A stretch of DNA of 64,000 nt, taken from NCBI GenBank assembly GCA_030248295.1, contig JASANH010000193.1, positions 372,001 through 436,000 of the forward strand. The letters run 5' to 3'. The translations under genes were made by a program, and so were the position numbers. Every line of letters starts with the position of its first letter. The stretch's first letter is position 1. Source of the DNA: Mesodorylaimus sp. YZB2_4 (taxonomy: Eukaryota > Nematoda > Enoplea > Dorylaimida > Dorylaimidae). The notes beneath the pieces were generated by a model. It saw nothing but the letters and a program-made list of their open reading frames with translations. It was not told the origin of the DNA and searched no databases. Below are positions 19,153 through 31,900 of the stretch, one piece after another.

Positions 19153-20547
19153 TCAAAACATTAGGCCAACTTTTTTTCTCAATTCACGCATCCTATCAAA
19201 CAAGTGTTCATGATTCACTAATTCCATTCTATCCTCCCCATCGTCAAGGGTCAAATCAAAGAGTTCAAACTTTGGAACCGATTCTTGCACAACAGATTTG
19301 TTGGCCACGACCACGAACGGGTATCCCATTCGTTTGGCATCGACTAGTTTTCGACCAACAGTCAAATCAGTTCGATCATCCAACACTATTTCTCCCTTCA
19401 AATGATCCCATTCACTTAATGCCTCCACCATGTCGAGGGCGAATTGCATGGCGCCCGCCTTTTCTTCCTTACTTCCCAACTTGGGTGGGATGACGCACAG
19501 TGTGTAAGGAGTGATCGCCAAGGGCCATCTTAGTTGTTGCTTTTGGTTCAGATTAGAATCGATCAAAGCGGCCAACAGTCTCGTCACACCGATTCCGTAG
19601 CAGCCCATATACGCCAATTTCTGACCACTCTGAGTCTTGAAATGGGCATTGAATGCTTGCGAATACTTTGTTCCCAAGATGAACGTATGAGCGAGCTCCA
19701 CACTCCGAAAAGTTCTCATCTCCATGTTGCAATTCGAGCATTCGGTCGGACTATTGTCTGCACTCTTCACTAATTCACGATTCACTCCCGTTTTGCACAT
19801 TTGACAAAAGTCGATCCTGTCTTCTCCGCACTCGTTCTCCAAGTGGTACTCATGACTGAGCGAGCCGCCCATCGCACCCACATCCGACAATACGCGCATC
19901 AAAGGCGATTTGAGTGGAGCTAGCCTCGTAGTGAAAATTCGCTCGTACGCCTTCGAGCACATGTCGTAGGTCCTCTTGGCCGCCTCCTCGTCCACATCGA
20001 AGCTGTACATATCCTTCATCAAGAACTCTCGACATCGCAGAAGCCCGTGTCGAGGGTTTGATTCATCCCTGAATTTCGACGTCATTTGATACAAGAGGAT
20101 TGGCGTGGAGTTTGCAGCCGAAGTTTCGTGAAGACGACTGGCCACGAGCTGAGTGACCAATTCTTCGTGAGTCGGTGCCAAACAATGTTCTTCTCCGTGC
20201 CGATCTGTCACTCGAAACAGATCGTTGCCAAACACATCCCATCGTCCACTTTTCTCTAATGCCGGTTTTTGACATAGCGATGGCATTTGGATTCTTTGCG
20301 CTCCGATTCCGTCCATTTCCTCGCATATTATTTTCATCAATTTGCCCAACGCCCGTGTCGCCAAAGGCAGCAAATGGAAAAATCCTGAACCACCGCTGTG
20401 CTCAATCATTCCATTCGTCATCATGACTCGATGACTGGCCGAATTGATCAGCACTTTGGAAACGAGTTCTCGAGGGATCAACGACGGGTACAATTTCGAT
20501 GCTAAGGCGTGGGCCCGTGTCGCAGGGGCACCCATTATAGGACCCAT
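19153..20547 (-). CDS. PARS2: Mitochondrial-type prolyl-tRNA synthetase
   Basis: A single uninterrupted frame of 464 residues, close to the usual length of animal mitochondrial ProRS. It is a class II synthetase that charges mitochondrial tRNA-Pro. Visible landmarks: GFFHLLPLATRALGKLMKII (motif 1 region), ALEKSGRW, LAPTHEELVT, the motif 2 region YQMTSKFRDESNPRHGLLRC with REFLMKDMYSF, a four-cysteine stretch (FCQMCKTGV, ECSNCNMEM), and motif 3 YGIGVTRLLAAL. The C-terminal anticodon-binding domain follows (ITPYTLCVIPPK, VLDDRTDLTVGRKLVDAKRM, PFVVVANKS). The N-terminus (ATRAHALASKLYPSLIPREL) suits a targeting sequence. It is unusual here in having no intron in the coding region. Confidence 0.93.
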   Translation of the reverse strand: MGPIMGAPATRAHALASKLYPSLIPRELVSKVLINSASHRVMMTNGMIEHSGGSGFFHLLPLATRALGKLMKIICEEMDGIGAQRIQMPSLCQKPALEKSGRWDVFGNDLFRVTDRHGEEHCLAPTHEELVTQLVASRLHETSAANSTPILLYQMTSKFRDESNPRHGLLRCREFLMKDMYSFDVDEEAAKRTYDMCSKAYERIFTTRLAPLKSPLMRVLSDVGAMGGSLSHEYHLENECGEDRIDFCQMCKTGVNRELVKSADNSPTECSNCNMEMRTFRSVELAHTFILGTKYSQAFNAHFKTQSGQKLAYMGCYGIGVTRLLAALIDSNLNQKQQLRWPLAITPYTLCVIPPKLGSKEEKAGAMQFALDMVEALSEWDHLKGEIVLDDRTDLTVGRKLVDAKRMGYPFVVVANKSVVQESVPKFELFDLTLDDGEDRMELVNHEHLFDRMRELRKKVGLMF

Positions 20548-20950
20548 TGCTCGACCTCAAAATGGAGACTCACTACTCACAACTAGAATAACAGGTCATT
20601 CAATACATCATGATGCCATGCCCCACCACTGCACATCATCCAACACTCTATACCAGGAAGTTTATTTCGATAACTGCATCCAGTTTGCACAAATGGAGCC
20701 ATGAGGATTCGTCAACTGGAAAACACCATCATAGTAAATCTTGGCATGTAAAGAAAGAAAGCTAATCACAAGCTATTCGAGCCTACATAACAAAGAAACA
20801 AACGGAATACCGCAAATAGGAAATGCGGGGAATATTGTCAAGAAATCATACATTGAATACTTCCAATCCCGTTGAGATACCTTTCATTAGTGTCGCGAAT
20901 TATGAGCAATACAAATGTTTTGGGAATCACTCTGATGTCCTCATTTCTAA
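20548..20950 (-). other. 3'UTR of the RING-H2 gene and promoter of the synthetase gene
   Basis: A minus-strand poly(A) signal (TTTATT on the plus strand, 20661-20666) lies about 290 bases after the RING-H2 stop codon and about 115 bases before the synthetase ATG. The two genes are head-to-tail and closely packed. No other feature seen. Confidence 0.5.
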
Positions 20951-22899
20951 TCAAGGCGACTCAGTTGGAGACGTGCGGCGGGCATCCACCCGGCAAACGG
21001 GACACGAGCTTCGTTGCTGAAAACAGGACGGCCCACATACAACATTAATTCGCGACAGGAAACGAGGAAGGAACATTCCCACCTATTCCTGGCTTGGACA
21101 GTGTACGTGTCTCAGAGCACACACGACCGTACCCCTGGGCATCTTTTAAGAATAAGACAAAGACACGGACCACAGCTTACCTTCAACCAAACATCGACGC
21201 AGTCTTTGTGAAATGCGTGAAAACATGGCAGATTACGTTGCACATCACCGTCCGAAAATTTCTCCATACAAATAGCGCAAGTCGGCGTTTCGTCACTGTA
21301 GCCTGTACTCCCACTGCTACTGGAAGCGGACGAAGTTTCTGCTAGTTCAACCGAGCTGGTCACCTGACGATAAACGGACGTCGGCAACCGATTAATTTCC
21401 GCATTGCTCATTGACGGCGTAGCATCTCCAATTTCGTCAGCCAACTCCAATAAAGCCTGCAATTTATCAAGGCAGCAGTTAGTTACGGGAAACGACCAGT
21501 TTCCACGAACAGCTCACCTCGAAACCCAAAACCGACACATTGATGTCCGGAAACGAATCAGCATCCAAGTCTGAAAAAATAAACTGTTTATCGCATTGTC
21601 ATGTTTCATTGCAGTGCGAGCGCGTTGGCAGAAATAGACTTCCGCGGTCCCTGGCAACGGTTTCTACGTTGCCATATGACTGAGCCCTAACTACAGAGAA
21701 AACCCATGACAATAAGTATGTACTTACGCGCTTCCCGAAAATACCGGCGAACAGTTGCCAACGTAGTTGGCCCACTTGGAGAACCTCGACGCTAAATACA
21801 AAACATAACTAGTACATAGGTAGTTACTCCAGTCAATGACATACCTGATTATTCCTGCGGCGTGGATAATCGTCAGGATCATCTGCAGAGACAGTACGCT
21901 CTAAAATATTGGCTATTGCGAATCGTACAGTGAAGTCGTCCTCGTCTTCATCATCGTCGTCGTCAAACACTTCCACGAAGTCGAGCATACGAGGTGGCAC
22001 CGGGGGTGTCGATGGGCGGAACTAAAAACCAGACAAATTCTAACCATTAAAACGGTTAAATCTTATCTATAGCTCACCGAATTTGCTTGCGCCCTAGCCT
22101 GCCTCCTCATAGCGGCTGCTTCGCGTCGACGTCGTTGTTGCTGTTCAGCTTGAAATTGGGCGTCGTATTGAGCTTGTAGACGACGAGCGTAAACTTCGTC
22201 GGCATCGACTTGTTGCTGTTGACGGGTTGCTCGTCGATCATTCGTTGAAGCCGTAGCACTCGCTCGACGACCGGCCCCCGATGTCCAGAATCGAGGAGCG
22301 CGACGGCGAAGACGTCCCTCACAAACGGCATCTGAAAAACGAAGAACAAAAACCATGATCAGCAGGGTCTCAAATTCAAATCAGTCAAGTTCACCTTCCT
22401 CATCACCACCGGATGCGGTACCCGTATTCATCGTAGCACCACCGTGTTCGTCGTCGCTATCAGCCACCACGCGTCGGCTTCGTTCTATAGGACGTCGAGT
22501 AAACGATGGAGACGGTGAAGTGTCCGACGACAGAACTACGGTCCGATTGTGGGGCGAGAACAGTGAACTATTCGAAGTGGATAATCTGGCTAATTTCGGA
22601 CTAGTCGGCCCGTGTTGTCTCGGCGAGTGCGGTGCAGAATTTGCGCTGCTATTGCTGCGAACTACTCGACGTCGCAATCGAGCGCCGATTCCGTCTAAAT
22701 GGGACGAACGCTGCCGAGTCGAAGCAAGCCCGCTCGTTCCGGGCTCCGACGATTCTTGGACAATACGAGAACTTGCAGTACGTAAACGCGATAAACGTAA
22801 AGGCCGAAAATTGGTTACGAAGTTGTCCATACTAATATCACTTTCTTCACTAGAAGTGTCATCGTCTGCATCTTGAGCAAGACGTTTCGTACGACCCAT
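20951..22899 (-). CDS. RING-H2 finger protein, probable E3 ubiquitin ligase
   Basis: Seven exons: 22395-22899, 22078-22331, 21847-22021, 21728-21791, 21518-21570, 21181-21456 and 20951-21016. The C-terminal RING-H2 is split by the last intron: [23 protein letters not shown] (the H-x-x-H pair) and, in the last exon, [11 protein letters not shown], completing the eight zinc ligands. Upstream are a long Ser/Arg-rich disordered region, an [18 protein letters not shown] helix resembling ubiquitin-interacting or coiled segments, and an acidic [11 protein letters not shown] tract. There is no transmembrane segment, so it is probably nuclear or cytosolic. Start chosen at [10 protein letters not shown]; an in-frame Met lies 14 codons upstream (22941). 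I cannot name the orthologue. Confidence 0.8.
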
Positions 22900-23187
22900 G
22901 CGCCGGTGAAAAGAAGGCGTAGTGACCCAATGATAGGCCACCTAAAACACACCTACCAATCAATTTACTCCACTCCCGCTACTCCCCAAGAACCAAGTCT
23001 AAAACCAGTATTTTTCGCGTCTTGGCAAAAGATTAGACGAGATAAAAAAAGACACCACCTGCCTCGCGGCGTCAGGCGTTTCTGCTATAAAGTGCCTAAA
23101 GCGCGCGAATTCAAATTTCACATTTAGTGTATATAGTCACACGAACAATAGGAACCAGCCTGTAAGCTACTAATAGAAAGTCACCAA

Positions 23188-26100
23188 TCAGTAAGGAAGA
23201 AGTTTCTTCGCCTTCACGCATTTTTCTAACCATCCTCGAGTCACAATGAACTTCCCTGACTTCGAGATTTCTTGCTCCTGCAAAAAAACAGAACAAAATT
23301 CAGAAATTTAGATGTTTATCGACAACAGACCATCTCATCGTCAGTTGCAGACCATCACATTACATACCTTCTCATGACTATCCTCAACCAAGATGTGCGA
23401 AGCAGTATCCACGTCAGCGCCGTCCTCCACCACTTGTCCGCCGAATGCTATGATATAACGCCGCAAGCGATGAACGTCCTCCTTTGCAGAGATGCTCGAG
23501 TGAAAACAGATGGTGTACCCGTCAAATATAACTGGCAAGTGTGGTAGATCTCCCTTCGAGTCATCTTCCCCTTCCATTCTGGACTCTTCTACTTTCAGCC
23601 GTTTCGGTTTCGTCGCTGGCAGCTGACCATTCTGTTCTGAGGATTCGTTTTCGTGATCACTACCAGACCCTGGCGTCTTGACATCGTCCCCACTTTCCCC
23701 TCCATTAGACGGCGGCGATCGCGATCGCTTTCGCTGCGCTTGCTTTCTCGGATAATAATAGATGTAAGTCGGCACTCCTCGTTGACATAACAATTTTCGA
23801 ATCATCCTTTCAGCCCCGTACCAATTGAACGAGGGCAGCCCGTAGCCCATCCGAGGCATGTGAACTGCGCAATTGTTTTTTGATGCGTACACGCTCAGGC
23901 GCTTCACCCCGTCTTCCAATGCATCGGAACTAATTTCATCTGAAACAAATGGCACCAGTAGAATTCATGTGCCATGACAAAAAACGCTGTCACAACACTT
24001 ACGTCTCTTCTTATAACTCTGGGCGACAATCAACGCAGCGAAAGTGCGAATGGCGACGTGAGTATCGCCCCTCTTCACCTCCACCATGTGCACATCGCCG
24101 AGTGCCAAGTCCTTCATTTCTTTTGCTAGCTCATAATGAGATTCGATATCCAAGGACAAGGATGACAGCGCTGTGAATACACCTCCTCGTCCCCATTGAC
24201 CTGAAACAAACGATTCTCAACCAACACAAAACTATATAAACAGCATGTCTTGCCTGAGTCATCGACGCAGTGAACAATGATTATATCCCGCTTCGAATGT
24301 TCAGGGCGTGCGTCTGGCTTGGTGACATCTCCAATCACAAAGATCGGATCCCGCTCAGACTGCCCAGATGCACTTTCTTTCGTTGTTACCTCTTCATCTG
24401 CATCAAACGCAACAGCGTTTTCTACGCCTTCATTCTCCGATTCGGCGAGTTCTGGCAAATTAGTCGAGTTGTAGCCTGAATATGCGACTTTCTTAGAGGC
24501 AGCAGATTCCAAACACAAACTACTCTTACCCCTCTCCTTCCAGAGCTTCAACAACCGTTCACGACGCTCCTCTTCTCGTTTGATCCGATTTTCCTGCGCA
24601 GCCAATTTGCGTTTCTCCGCAGCTTCTTTCCTTTTCGCTCGCATCTCCTCTAATTCCTGTTCCGTATATACAGGTTTCTGTTTCTAACAATGAATAGCGG
24701 ACCGATTTTTACCCAAGGAATGCTGACCTAAGCTGAACTTACAGTTTCATTAGACGCTTCTCCAATCGCTCGTCGCTTCTTTCCTTCCTCAGGCACGCTC
24801 ACCACTTCTTTAGCCGCTTTCTTCAGTTCATCAAAAGCATCTCGATCGGCTTGTTTTGACTCTTCTTTATAATCTTTCCCTTCGAAAGTGTAAATGCTTT
24901 CCATCTCCAATTCGTCGATCCAATGCTTGCCCTGAATAGCACAGAGTACACAGACTGCTCATTTTCTGGTGGAAACTGTTACCTCAACTTTCTCTGGTGC
25001 AATCCACTGCCCGTCCTTTGATTTCCCTATCGATCCTTCCAAATCAGCATCACTGACTTCACGTGTGGTCTCGTGTTTGCCCATTTCGCTCAGTCCAAAC
25101 ATGAGCATTTCGCTGATCTCTGAGGCCGTCAAGACCTTTGCTGCAATAAAGATATACCAGCGCGTAATTAAAAGCACCCATCGCAGAATCGAAAATACTT
25201 GCTCTTACCAGACTCATCCGACTGTTCATACAGTATTGTATTCGTAAATTTCAATTTCGATGCTGCTCGAGCCAAGACGATTTCTTCAACAGTTCTCCTT
25301 CCAACAAGTCGGATAATCTTCACGTGCCTAGAACCAGGACTATTACCATGGCACATATAGTCGACATCTACTTACTTAGTCTGTCCCATACGATGCGCAC
25401 GAGCAGCCGCCTGCAAGTCGTTCTGAGGATTGAAATCCGAGTCCAAGAAGATCACTGTATCAGCCGCCATCAAATTCAGTCCAAGACCACCAGCCCTTGT
25501 GCTCAACAAGAAACAGAATGTCTCCGTTGTTGTAAACCGTTTCACAGCTGCGAATCGTTCCTCTCCGCGAACCGATCCATCAAGTCGCTCGTACGTATAC
25601 TCTACAAATTTTAAGTAGTCTCTGCATTGCAACAGAATGATAAAGCCAATACATACTTCGATACGTCAAATAGTCTTGAACGACGTCCAACATTCGGGTC
25701 ATTTGCGAGAATAGCAATACTCTGTGACCGCGCTTTTTCAGGAATGAAAGCAGGATATCAAGAATCATAAGTTTTCCACTAGCTTTAACCAAATGTTCGC
25801 CCTGCTCGAATGGCTCCGGCTCGACTCCTTCAAAGAAGAACCAGTCAAAGGCCAAGCAAGTCTGTTACGCCATGTGGAGTAACTTACCATCAAAGAGATA
25901 AGGGTGCCCAACACATTTCCTTAATTGTATCAGCGTATTCATTAGACGCTGCTTGCTACGTTCAGCGGCTCCTTGCTCGAATGTCTCTAAAAGCCACACA
26001 TATCAAAATGTTTCGAGACTAAATAATCGCAACAAAAGTCACTTACCATAGTTCTTCATCAGAATAGCTTTGTACAGCTGCTTCTGCAAATCAGTCAAAT

Positions 26101-27445
26101 CATGAAATAAAATCACTTCGCTTTTCGAAGGTACGTCGGTGGCGACGACATCTTTCGTACGTCGCAAGATATATCGTTTCATAACATGCCGAAGTTTGTT
26201 CATGGCTGAAGCTCCAGCTATTAGAAATCAGATAAAGCTCAACCATAAAACATTACCTTTTTCATTTTTGGTGTCTGAAAAGCGATCAACAAAGCGCTTT
26301 TGCGCATCAGCAGGGAATTCGTCAGGATGGCAAAGTGAAAGCAAAGAATAAAGCTCGCTCAAGTTATTTTGTACCGGCGTTCCCGTCAGCAGAAGAATCC
26401 ATTTGTATTTGATCTGAAAATGAGTACACTGCACGTGCTGCACAAGAAAATCCCTGATAATTTTGAATAAGACTTCATTTGTTTTTAGAAGGCATGCCAG
26501 ACATCGCTGTGCGTACATCAGCAGATGTATCAGACATCAGTCACCAGAAAACTACTCAATCTTAGATCCTCTGATCAGAGGAAGCATTTACCTCGTTAGC
26601 GATGACACCATGCAATAGGGATTCAATATTCTTCAGCCGATGTGCCTCGTCAATGACAACAGCAGTCCACTTTACCCGCTGGAAAAAGCTGCTATCGTTC
26701 ATCAAAAGCTAAAAAATCCACGATATCATAAACCAAAAATGAAATCTTGACAAATTTCCATACTTCGTACGTCGTCAAAATTGTATTCCAAGGAACCTTC
26801 TTTCGGAGAATCTGGTCCCGCAGCTCCTCGCGTTCTTCTTTGTCACCACGATAAATGAAAACTTCTAAGCCATCGCCGAATCTAAAATACTTATCTCGAG
26901 ACCATGATAAAAAGAAAACATAAAGCATATATACCTCTTCGGTTCATTTTTCCAATGATCCAAGACCGAAAGAGGACAGACAATTAGGAACGCTGTTTTT
27001 TCATCGCTAGGATTCCAGTGAAGAAGATACGACAATATCACAGTAGCCTGAAGTGAAAAAATTCTGATTGTCAGATCTAGAAGTTTGCTTCCAAAACCTT
27101 TAAACCATTAAAATGGCTAACTGTTGAAAGAAGAACTAAGATAAGAGTGACTACTGTAGGCCTACAGTACGTATAACTGACCTGACAGGTTTTTCCCAAT
27201 CCCATTTCGTCCGCAAGGATGCAACCGAAACCATTTTTCCAACACTCCTTCATAAATTCGACCCCTTCGACTTGATGCGGACGAAAAGACTGGCCTGAAA
27301 TGAGCTCCTATGTAAGTATGGCTAGACCAGCTTTTGGGCCATGTTCTGATCACAATACTGCCGCAGAAAAACTAAAACTCACCCGTCTTTTTGGACAAGT
27401 TTTCGATAAATTGAGCCGTTTCGGAGACGGCGGCGGCAGAAGCCA
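23188..27445 (-). CDS. CHD1L: ALC1/CHD1L-type SNF2 chromatin remodeller with macro domain and C-terminal BRCT domain
   Basis: About 16 short exons. The start [20 protein letters not shown] at 27445 leads to the Snf2 ATPase. It contains [16 protein letters not shown], motif I DEMGLGKT, motif [11 protein letters not shown], motif [19 protein letters not shown], then the second RecA lobe with [46 protein letters not shown] and [10 protein letters not shown] charged helical linker (24480-24690) precedes a macro domain of the CHD1L type: [64 protein letters not shown]1L uses this macro domain to bind PARP-made poly(ADP-ribose) and relieve ATPase autoinhibition at DNA damage. Here the protein continues through a Ser/Glu-rich linker into a BRCT domain ([20 protein letters not shown]; last exon [17 protein letters not shown]). 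That tail is not in human CHD1L as I remember it. Confidence 0.88.
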
Positions 27446-28996
27446 TGATAAGCCAGAAAATATGGGTCAACTTTTCTAAATTCCGCGTTCGATCACACTG
27501 ACGTAGGCAAGTGCAAACTCCATGTAAACAGAACAATGAATTCCCGACTGTTGCTATAGCTATGTATAACTTGCTCTTGCCTAATTCCCGCCAATACGTC
27601 TGCCCCGCTCTTTAGCAGACAATGACATAGTCTTACTTTTTTTGGCGCTAAATTTAGACTTAGTCTGGTGACCGCTGTTGGATAATCCATTGCGTAGTGT
27701 TTTTGTGCCTCCTGAAGGACGAGAGCTTTGAAAGCACCCCCAGCACTAAAAAGTTTTTCCATGAAACTTCTGGACAACAGCGTTTTTTCGTGTCCACTAT
27801 GCTAAAACGCATGCCCTCAAGGCAAAGAAATCTCCTCTTTCTTCATCTTTACGATTTCAACCATGTGGCATGGACTTGCCATCGATCAAAATAAAACTCG
27901 GTTCCCACTTGGCTCTGCCGGGAGCCATGCCTGGTCTGATAGTGAAATGGTGTCGCTTTTCTTTGATGTCTCCAACGCGCATCGCCGGCAATAAAAGGTT
28001 CGTTGGAGCGAGTAAATGCATGCCCAGTGGCTACGAAACGGACGACAAAACATTCCCGGTGACAATGGCGATTGATGACCGACCCCGCTGTCGACGGATG
28101 GGCGACAGGTGGTGGACGGTCAACATAGATAGGGGCAGGTTTTCGGATATTTTTCATCCTCTCTCTTTCATGATGGACATCAGAAATCAGAGATGGCATG
28201 GCAGCCGCGTTTTTAATTAGACCAACGCTCCACGAACGCCAGTCGCGTGGACGGTCGCGTGCTGAGGAAAGGAGACAAAGTGCGCTGAAACACGGAAACA
28301 GTACATGTGGTCTGGCTGGTTATTTTTAGAAAGAAACAGTTTATTGTAAATAATTCGGCAACATGAGCTATCTTACGACAACGATGACAAACTGCCTCGT
28401 ACGCCTCACTCATGGTCTCAATGTCATTTTGTCAGCAACTGCAATTGGTTTTGTTACCATCGCGATCGCAAACGCATGTCATACAGTTTACACTCCGCCC
28501 ACTTTATCCTCAACCACCAGCCCCTGAATCAGCGCCCCAATGGTCAGTAGAACAGCGCCCCCTGGCGAGCCAGCCTCGCTGGTGGACTCGTTCGCCTTCC
28601 CTGCCATCAGTGCTACCTGGTGCGCGGCCGTGAATCAACGCCTTTCTCCCAATACCATCTGTACGCCTTGTAGGGAACAAGGAAGAGCGTTCTGGCAGCT
28701 AGTCCATTCGACCAAATCATCCTATTCCGCAGCAGAACGTGGCCGAGTGTGGATGTCACGTAGTTGCGACACGATGGCTTTGACTCTTCGACAAACAAAC
28801 TATGATGCTTGAATTCGGGGCCTGTTATCTCTCGCTATTCGGGCCTACACTTTTATTGTAGGTGTAACTGAGTGGGCACACTCCGAAGACTGTCAAATCA
28901 TCAAGTCGCCCAAAGATAAGACTCGGAGCTCGACGGAGCTAGCTAGTGTGTCACACTGTTCGACTTTTAGTTGGTGGATAGGCTGAACGAACGAAC
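27446..28996. other. Intergenic between divergent genes; no supportable gene
   Basis: Open frames occur on both strands (27493-27777 minus, 27849-28220 on both strands, 28213-28413 minus, beginning MSEAYEAVCHRCRK). None has a domain or splice pattern that I can defend, and the plus and minus frames at 27.9-28.2 kb cannot both be real. The promoters of the remodeller (-) and the TNFR-like gene (+) must lie here. Confidence 0.4.
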
Positions 28997-31900
28997 ATGA
29001 ACTTATTGTTACACTCAGCCATACTTTTTTGCTTCGCTGCGAGCGTTTCGTTTGCCGTCGAAGATTTTGGTTTAAGAGATCGACTATGGCAACAGAGAAA
29101 GCGTCCTCGACCACCACCGCCTGTAAGTACTCTGTGTGACATTGAGACTCACATTGTCACAGATTCGTTTACTGAGTTTGGACTGTTGTTTTCTCGTCTT
29201 GACTTATGGTCAGTGGCCAGATGACCAGTAGACAGCTCATAATCCAGCATCATCGTGTGCTGGCACCTGTTTTTGCTTTTGCTGTCGCTGGTAAACATGT
29301 GTTGGAAAGTCGAATGTATAAGAAATGTCCAAGGCTCGATTCAGAGCGACACGGTCGTGATGAAATTTTTAGTCGGTGAGGTATTAACAATTTTGACTTT
29401 AGAGCTTGGTGCCAGTCGCACTGAGCGGACGTGGATGAATGTCTGCGCGTGATGAGCGAAAGATAAACACAGCGGAGATTTCCTTTCGGCCTAACTGCGG
29501 GCCAAACCATGTGATAAGGCAGAGGCACCCGAGGAGGATAAGAATGGCAAACATGTTTGTGAAACAGACCGATTGACAGGCTTCTAAGTGATGAGCAACC
29601 GATTTGTGTCTGGGCAGGGTTGCAAAGGGTGGAGGTCAGTACGGCAATGATATCCGGGCTAGCTAGGTACTGCCATCAGCCTTCAAGTTGATCCATATTG
29701 CCTGTGCAAATGCAGGAAAACCACCGAAGATAAAATCTCTGCGTTACCTCGGAAGCCCCTGTCAAAAAGAGGTGACAGCTGTCTAATCACTAAATGATTT
29801 GCCGCTTTGATGACCGCAAAACCTAAATTGTGGTTATGCCTGGCCTACCCCTTCTTCGTGCTCCTTTTGCTCTCTGACCAGGTAAACTCAAGAATAGGTG
29901 AAGCCCTCAATCTCTGATGCCACTGACTCTGGCCATAAGCTAACTAATACAGAGAAGAAGGAAAAAGCGCTGAAGAACTTACTTGTTAGAGCGCTCGTCT
30001 GTGAGAGGACCACTGCGACTATATCAAATTCCCAGCCAACCAGAAGAGTCGACCAAGTCCTCCGTGTCAGAAGGCACTGACTAGCGGAAGGTGTCAAGGA
30101 GCTTACATTGTACACAGCACGTTAGTCCATTTTTGGACCCTTCGAACGTAGTTATTATCAGCTAGGTCTTACTCTCTGGTCCTACACACCCTGCCATGTC
30201 CCCTTCCTCACGTTCGCCATCAATCATTTCGCCAAAGAAGTTTAAAAATTCACTTGGCTAAGACGTATCGGCTTTGTCTCCTCATCATACTTGTATGAAT
30301 ATTTGGGAGTTTCATTTTGCCCAATGCAATAGGTTTTTTCTTCCAGTCACGGGGCAGGTGCGGGGATAAGGTGAGGAAGCGGGGCTGAGCTGGCTACAAG
30401 AATAACATGTTTTGTCAATCGAGTTATTGGCTGTTTATAGAGAGACTCTGAAAAACTGGTCTGGCCTAGAGCACTAGAAAAACGGTACTGTTGGGGGGGG
30501 GGGGGGGGGGTGAGGAAGCTGGGCAGCAAGCATGTTCATGCTTTACATAGTTGACAGCGAATATACAGAATGCTGAGTGTACAGGGGCGTCTGTTAATAC
30601 ATGACCTTACACTTCCTGTGAGCAAGCTGATTGTGAGCGAGCTCGTACTTCGAAGCTGCCCTCAACAGATCAGGCTCATTATCACACTCTCTAAGTGACC
30701 ACGAATTTGTGACAAGGCTCTAAATCAACCTTAACAAGAATGATCGAAACTAAAACCTGTCGACATTACACAATACAAGTCTAATGTGGTTGACGTAGCA
30801 CGGACCCTTTGAAAGACAGCAGCAGTCGAATGCACTGTATGAGAGAATGGGTTTTGCATAGGGCAATGGGAATAATAGGATCGTTATAATCCTATTACTA
30901 AAATGTCATTGTGTGTCTCTAATCTGAAAAGGACCTACCGACAATTTGGGCAGATGGGCTCGAGACAGGTGGCAGGATTAGGACAGAGTAGGGGAAAGTA
31001 GAACGCGTGAGAGTCGGCACTCGTGATCCGACCTTGATTGTGCAAGCATGTTAAAAAGGACATCCCGTCATAACTTTTGGACATGAATAATCTCTGTTTT
31101 AGTTCGATGTTCAAACCCCTCCATGGCGTATTCCATGGCCGCGTCGCCCTGCAGTCTCTACCGTTTCGGCAACGACTGCCACACCGACCAGCCCACCGAT
31201 CGTAATCTACAAACGTGACTGCGATCCCTGCCTTCCAGGATGGGGTGTTAAGTCATTGTGCAATGATACTTCAAACACGCAATGCAAACCGTGTCCAATG
31301 GGAACCTGGTCCCCTCACAATCCCCATTACCGACAATGCACACCATGCGCGAAATGTGGTCCCAACATGTTCGAGCAGGAAATGTGTGTCAGCTATCGGG
31401 ACACAGTGTGCGAGTCCTGCTCCAGCATCCGAATAAGAATCAACGAAGACTACTTCAAGAAATGCAACTGGAGACAAGGGGCTGGGGTCATGAAGCCGCG
31501 AGAGATGGAGCTGGATGACACACTGTTCGATGTGGAGGTGATCGACTTGCAAGTAAGTTGAAGTGCTTGAGAGCCAAGCACCCCGACACTCACGCATAGC
31601 AGTGCTATTCTAGTCGAAAGAGTTGAGCCAACCTGATGCAAGCGCTGAGTTCGCTTCCAATGAAGACTCTATGGATAGCTTCTTACTTCTCTATCCATCT
31701 CATCAGGGCGACTACGAGGAGGATATTTCTGTCGACGATCCCGAAATCGATTTTGAACAACCGCAACGTCCAGAGAAGGCCAAGGACGAAGACGATGTGA
31801 GCAAAGAAGACTGGGCTCGGATTTTGGCCATGCGGCACAAGGCCAGGGATGAGATTACTGATCTGAGCAGGAGGTTGGCGGCGGCAGACCAGCAGGCCCA

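Noticed and set aside
27849..28220. Two overlapping 116-codon ORFs on opposite strands
   Set aside because: They are mirror frames of the same stretch without domains, signal peptides or splice context; at most one could be real and neither has support.
30493..30510. Poly-G runs as G-quadruplex regulatory elements
   Set aside because: Uniform homopolymers in an intron and intergenic DNA are more simply slippage products; length is also unreliable in assemblies.
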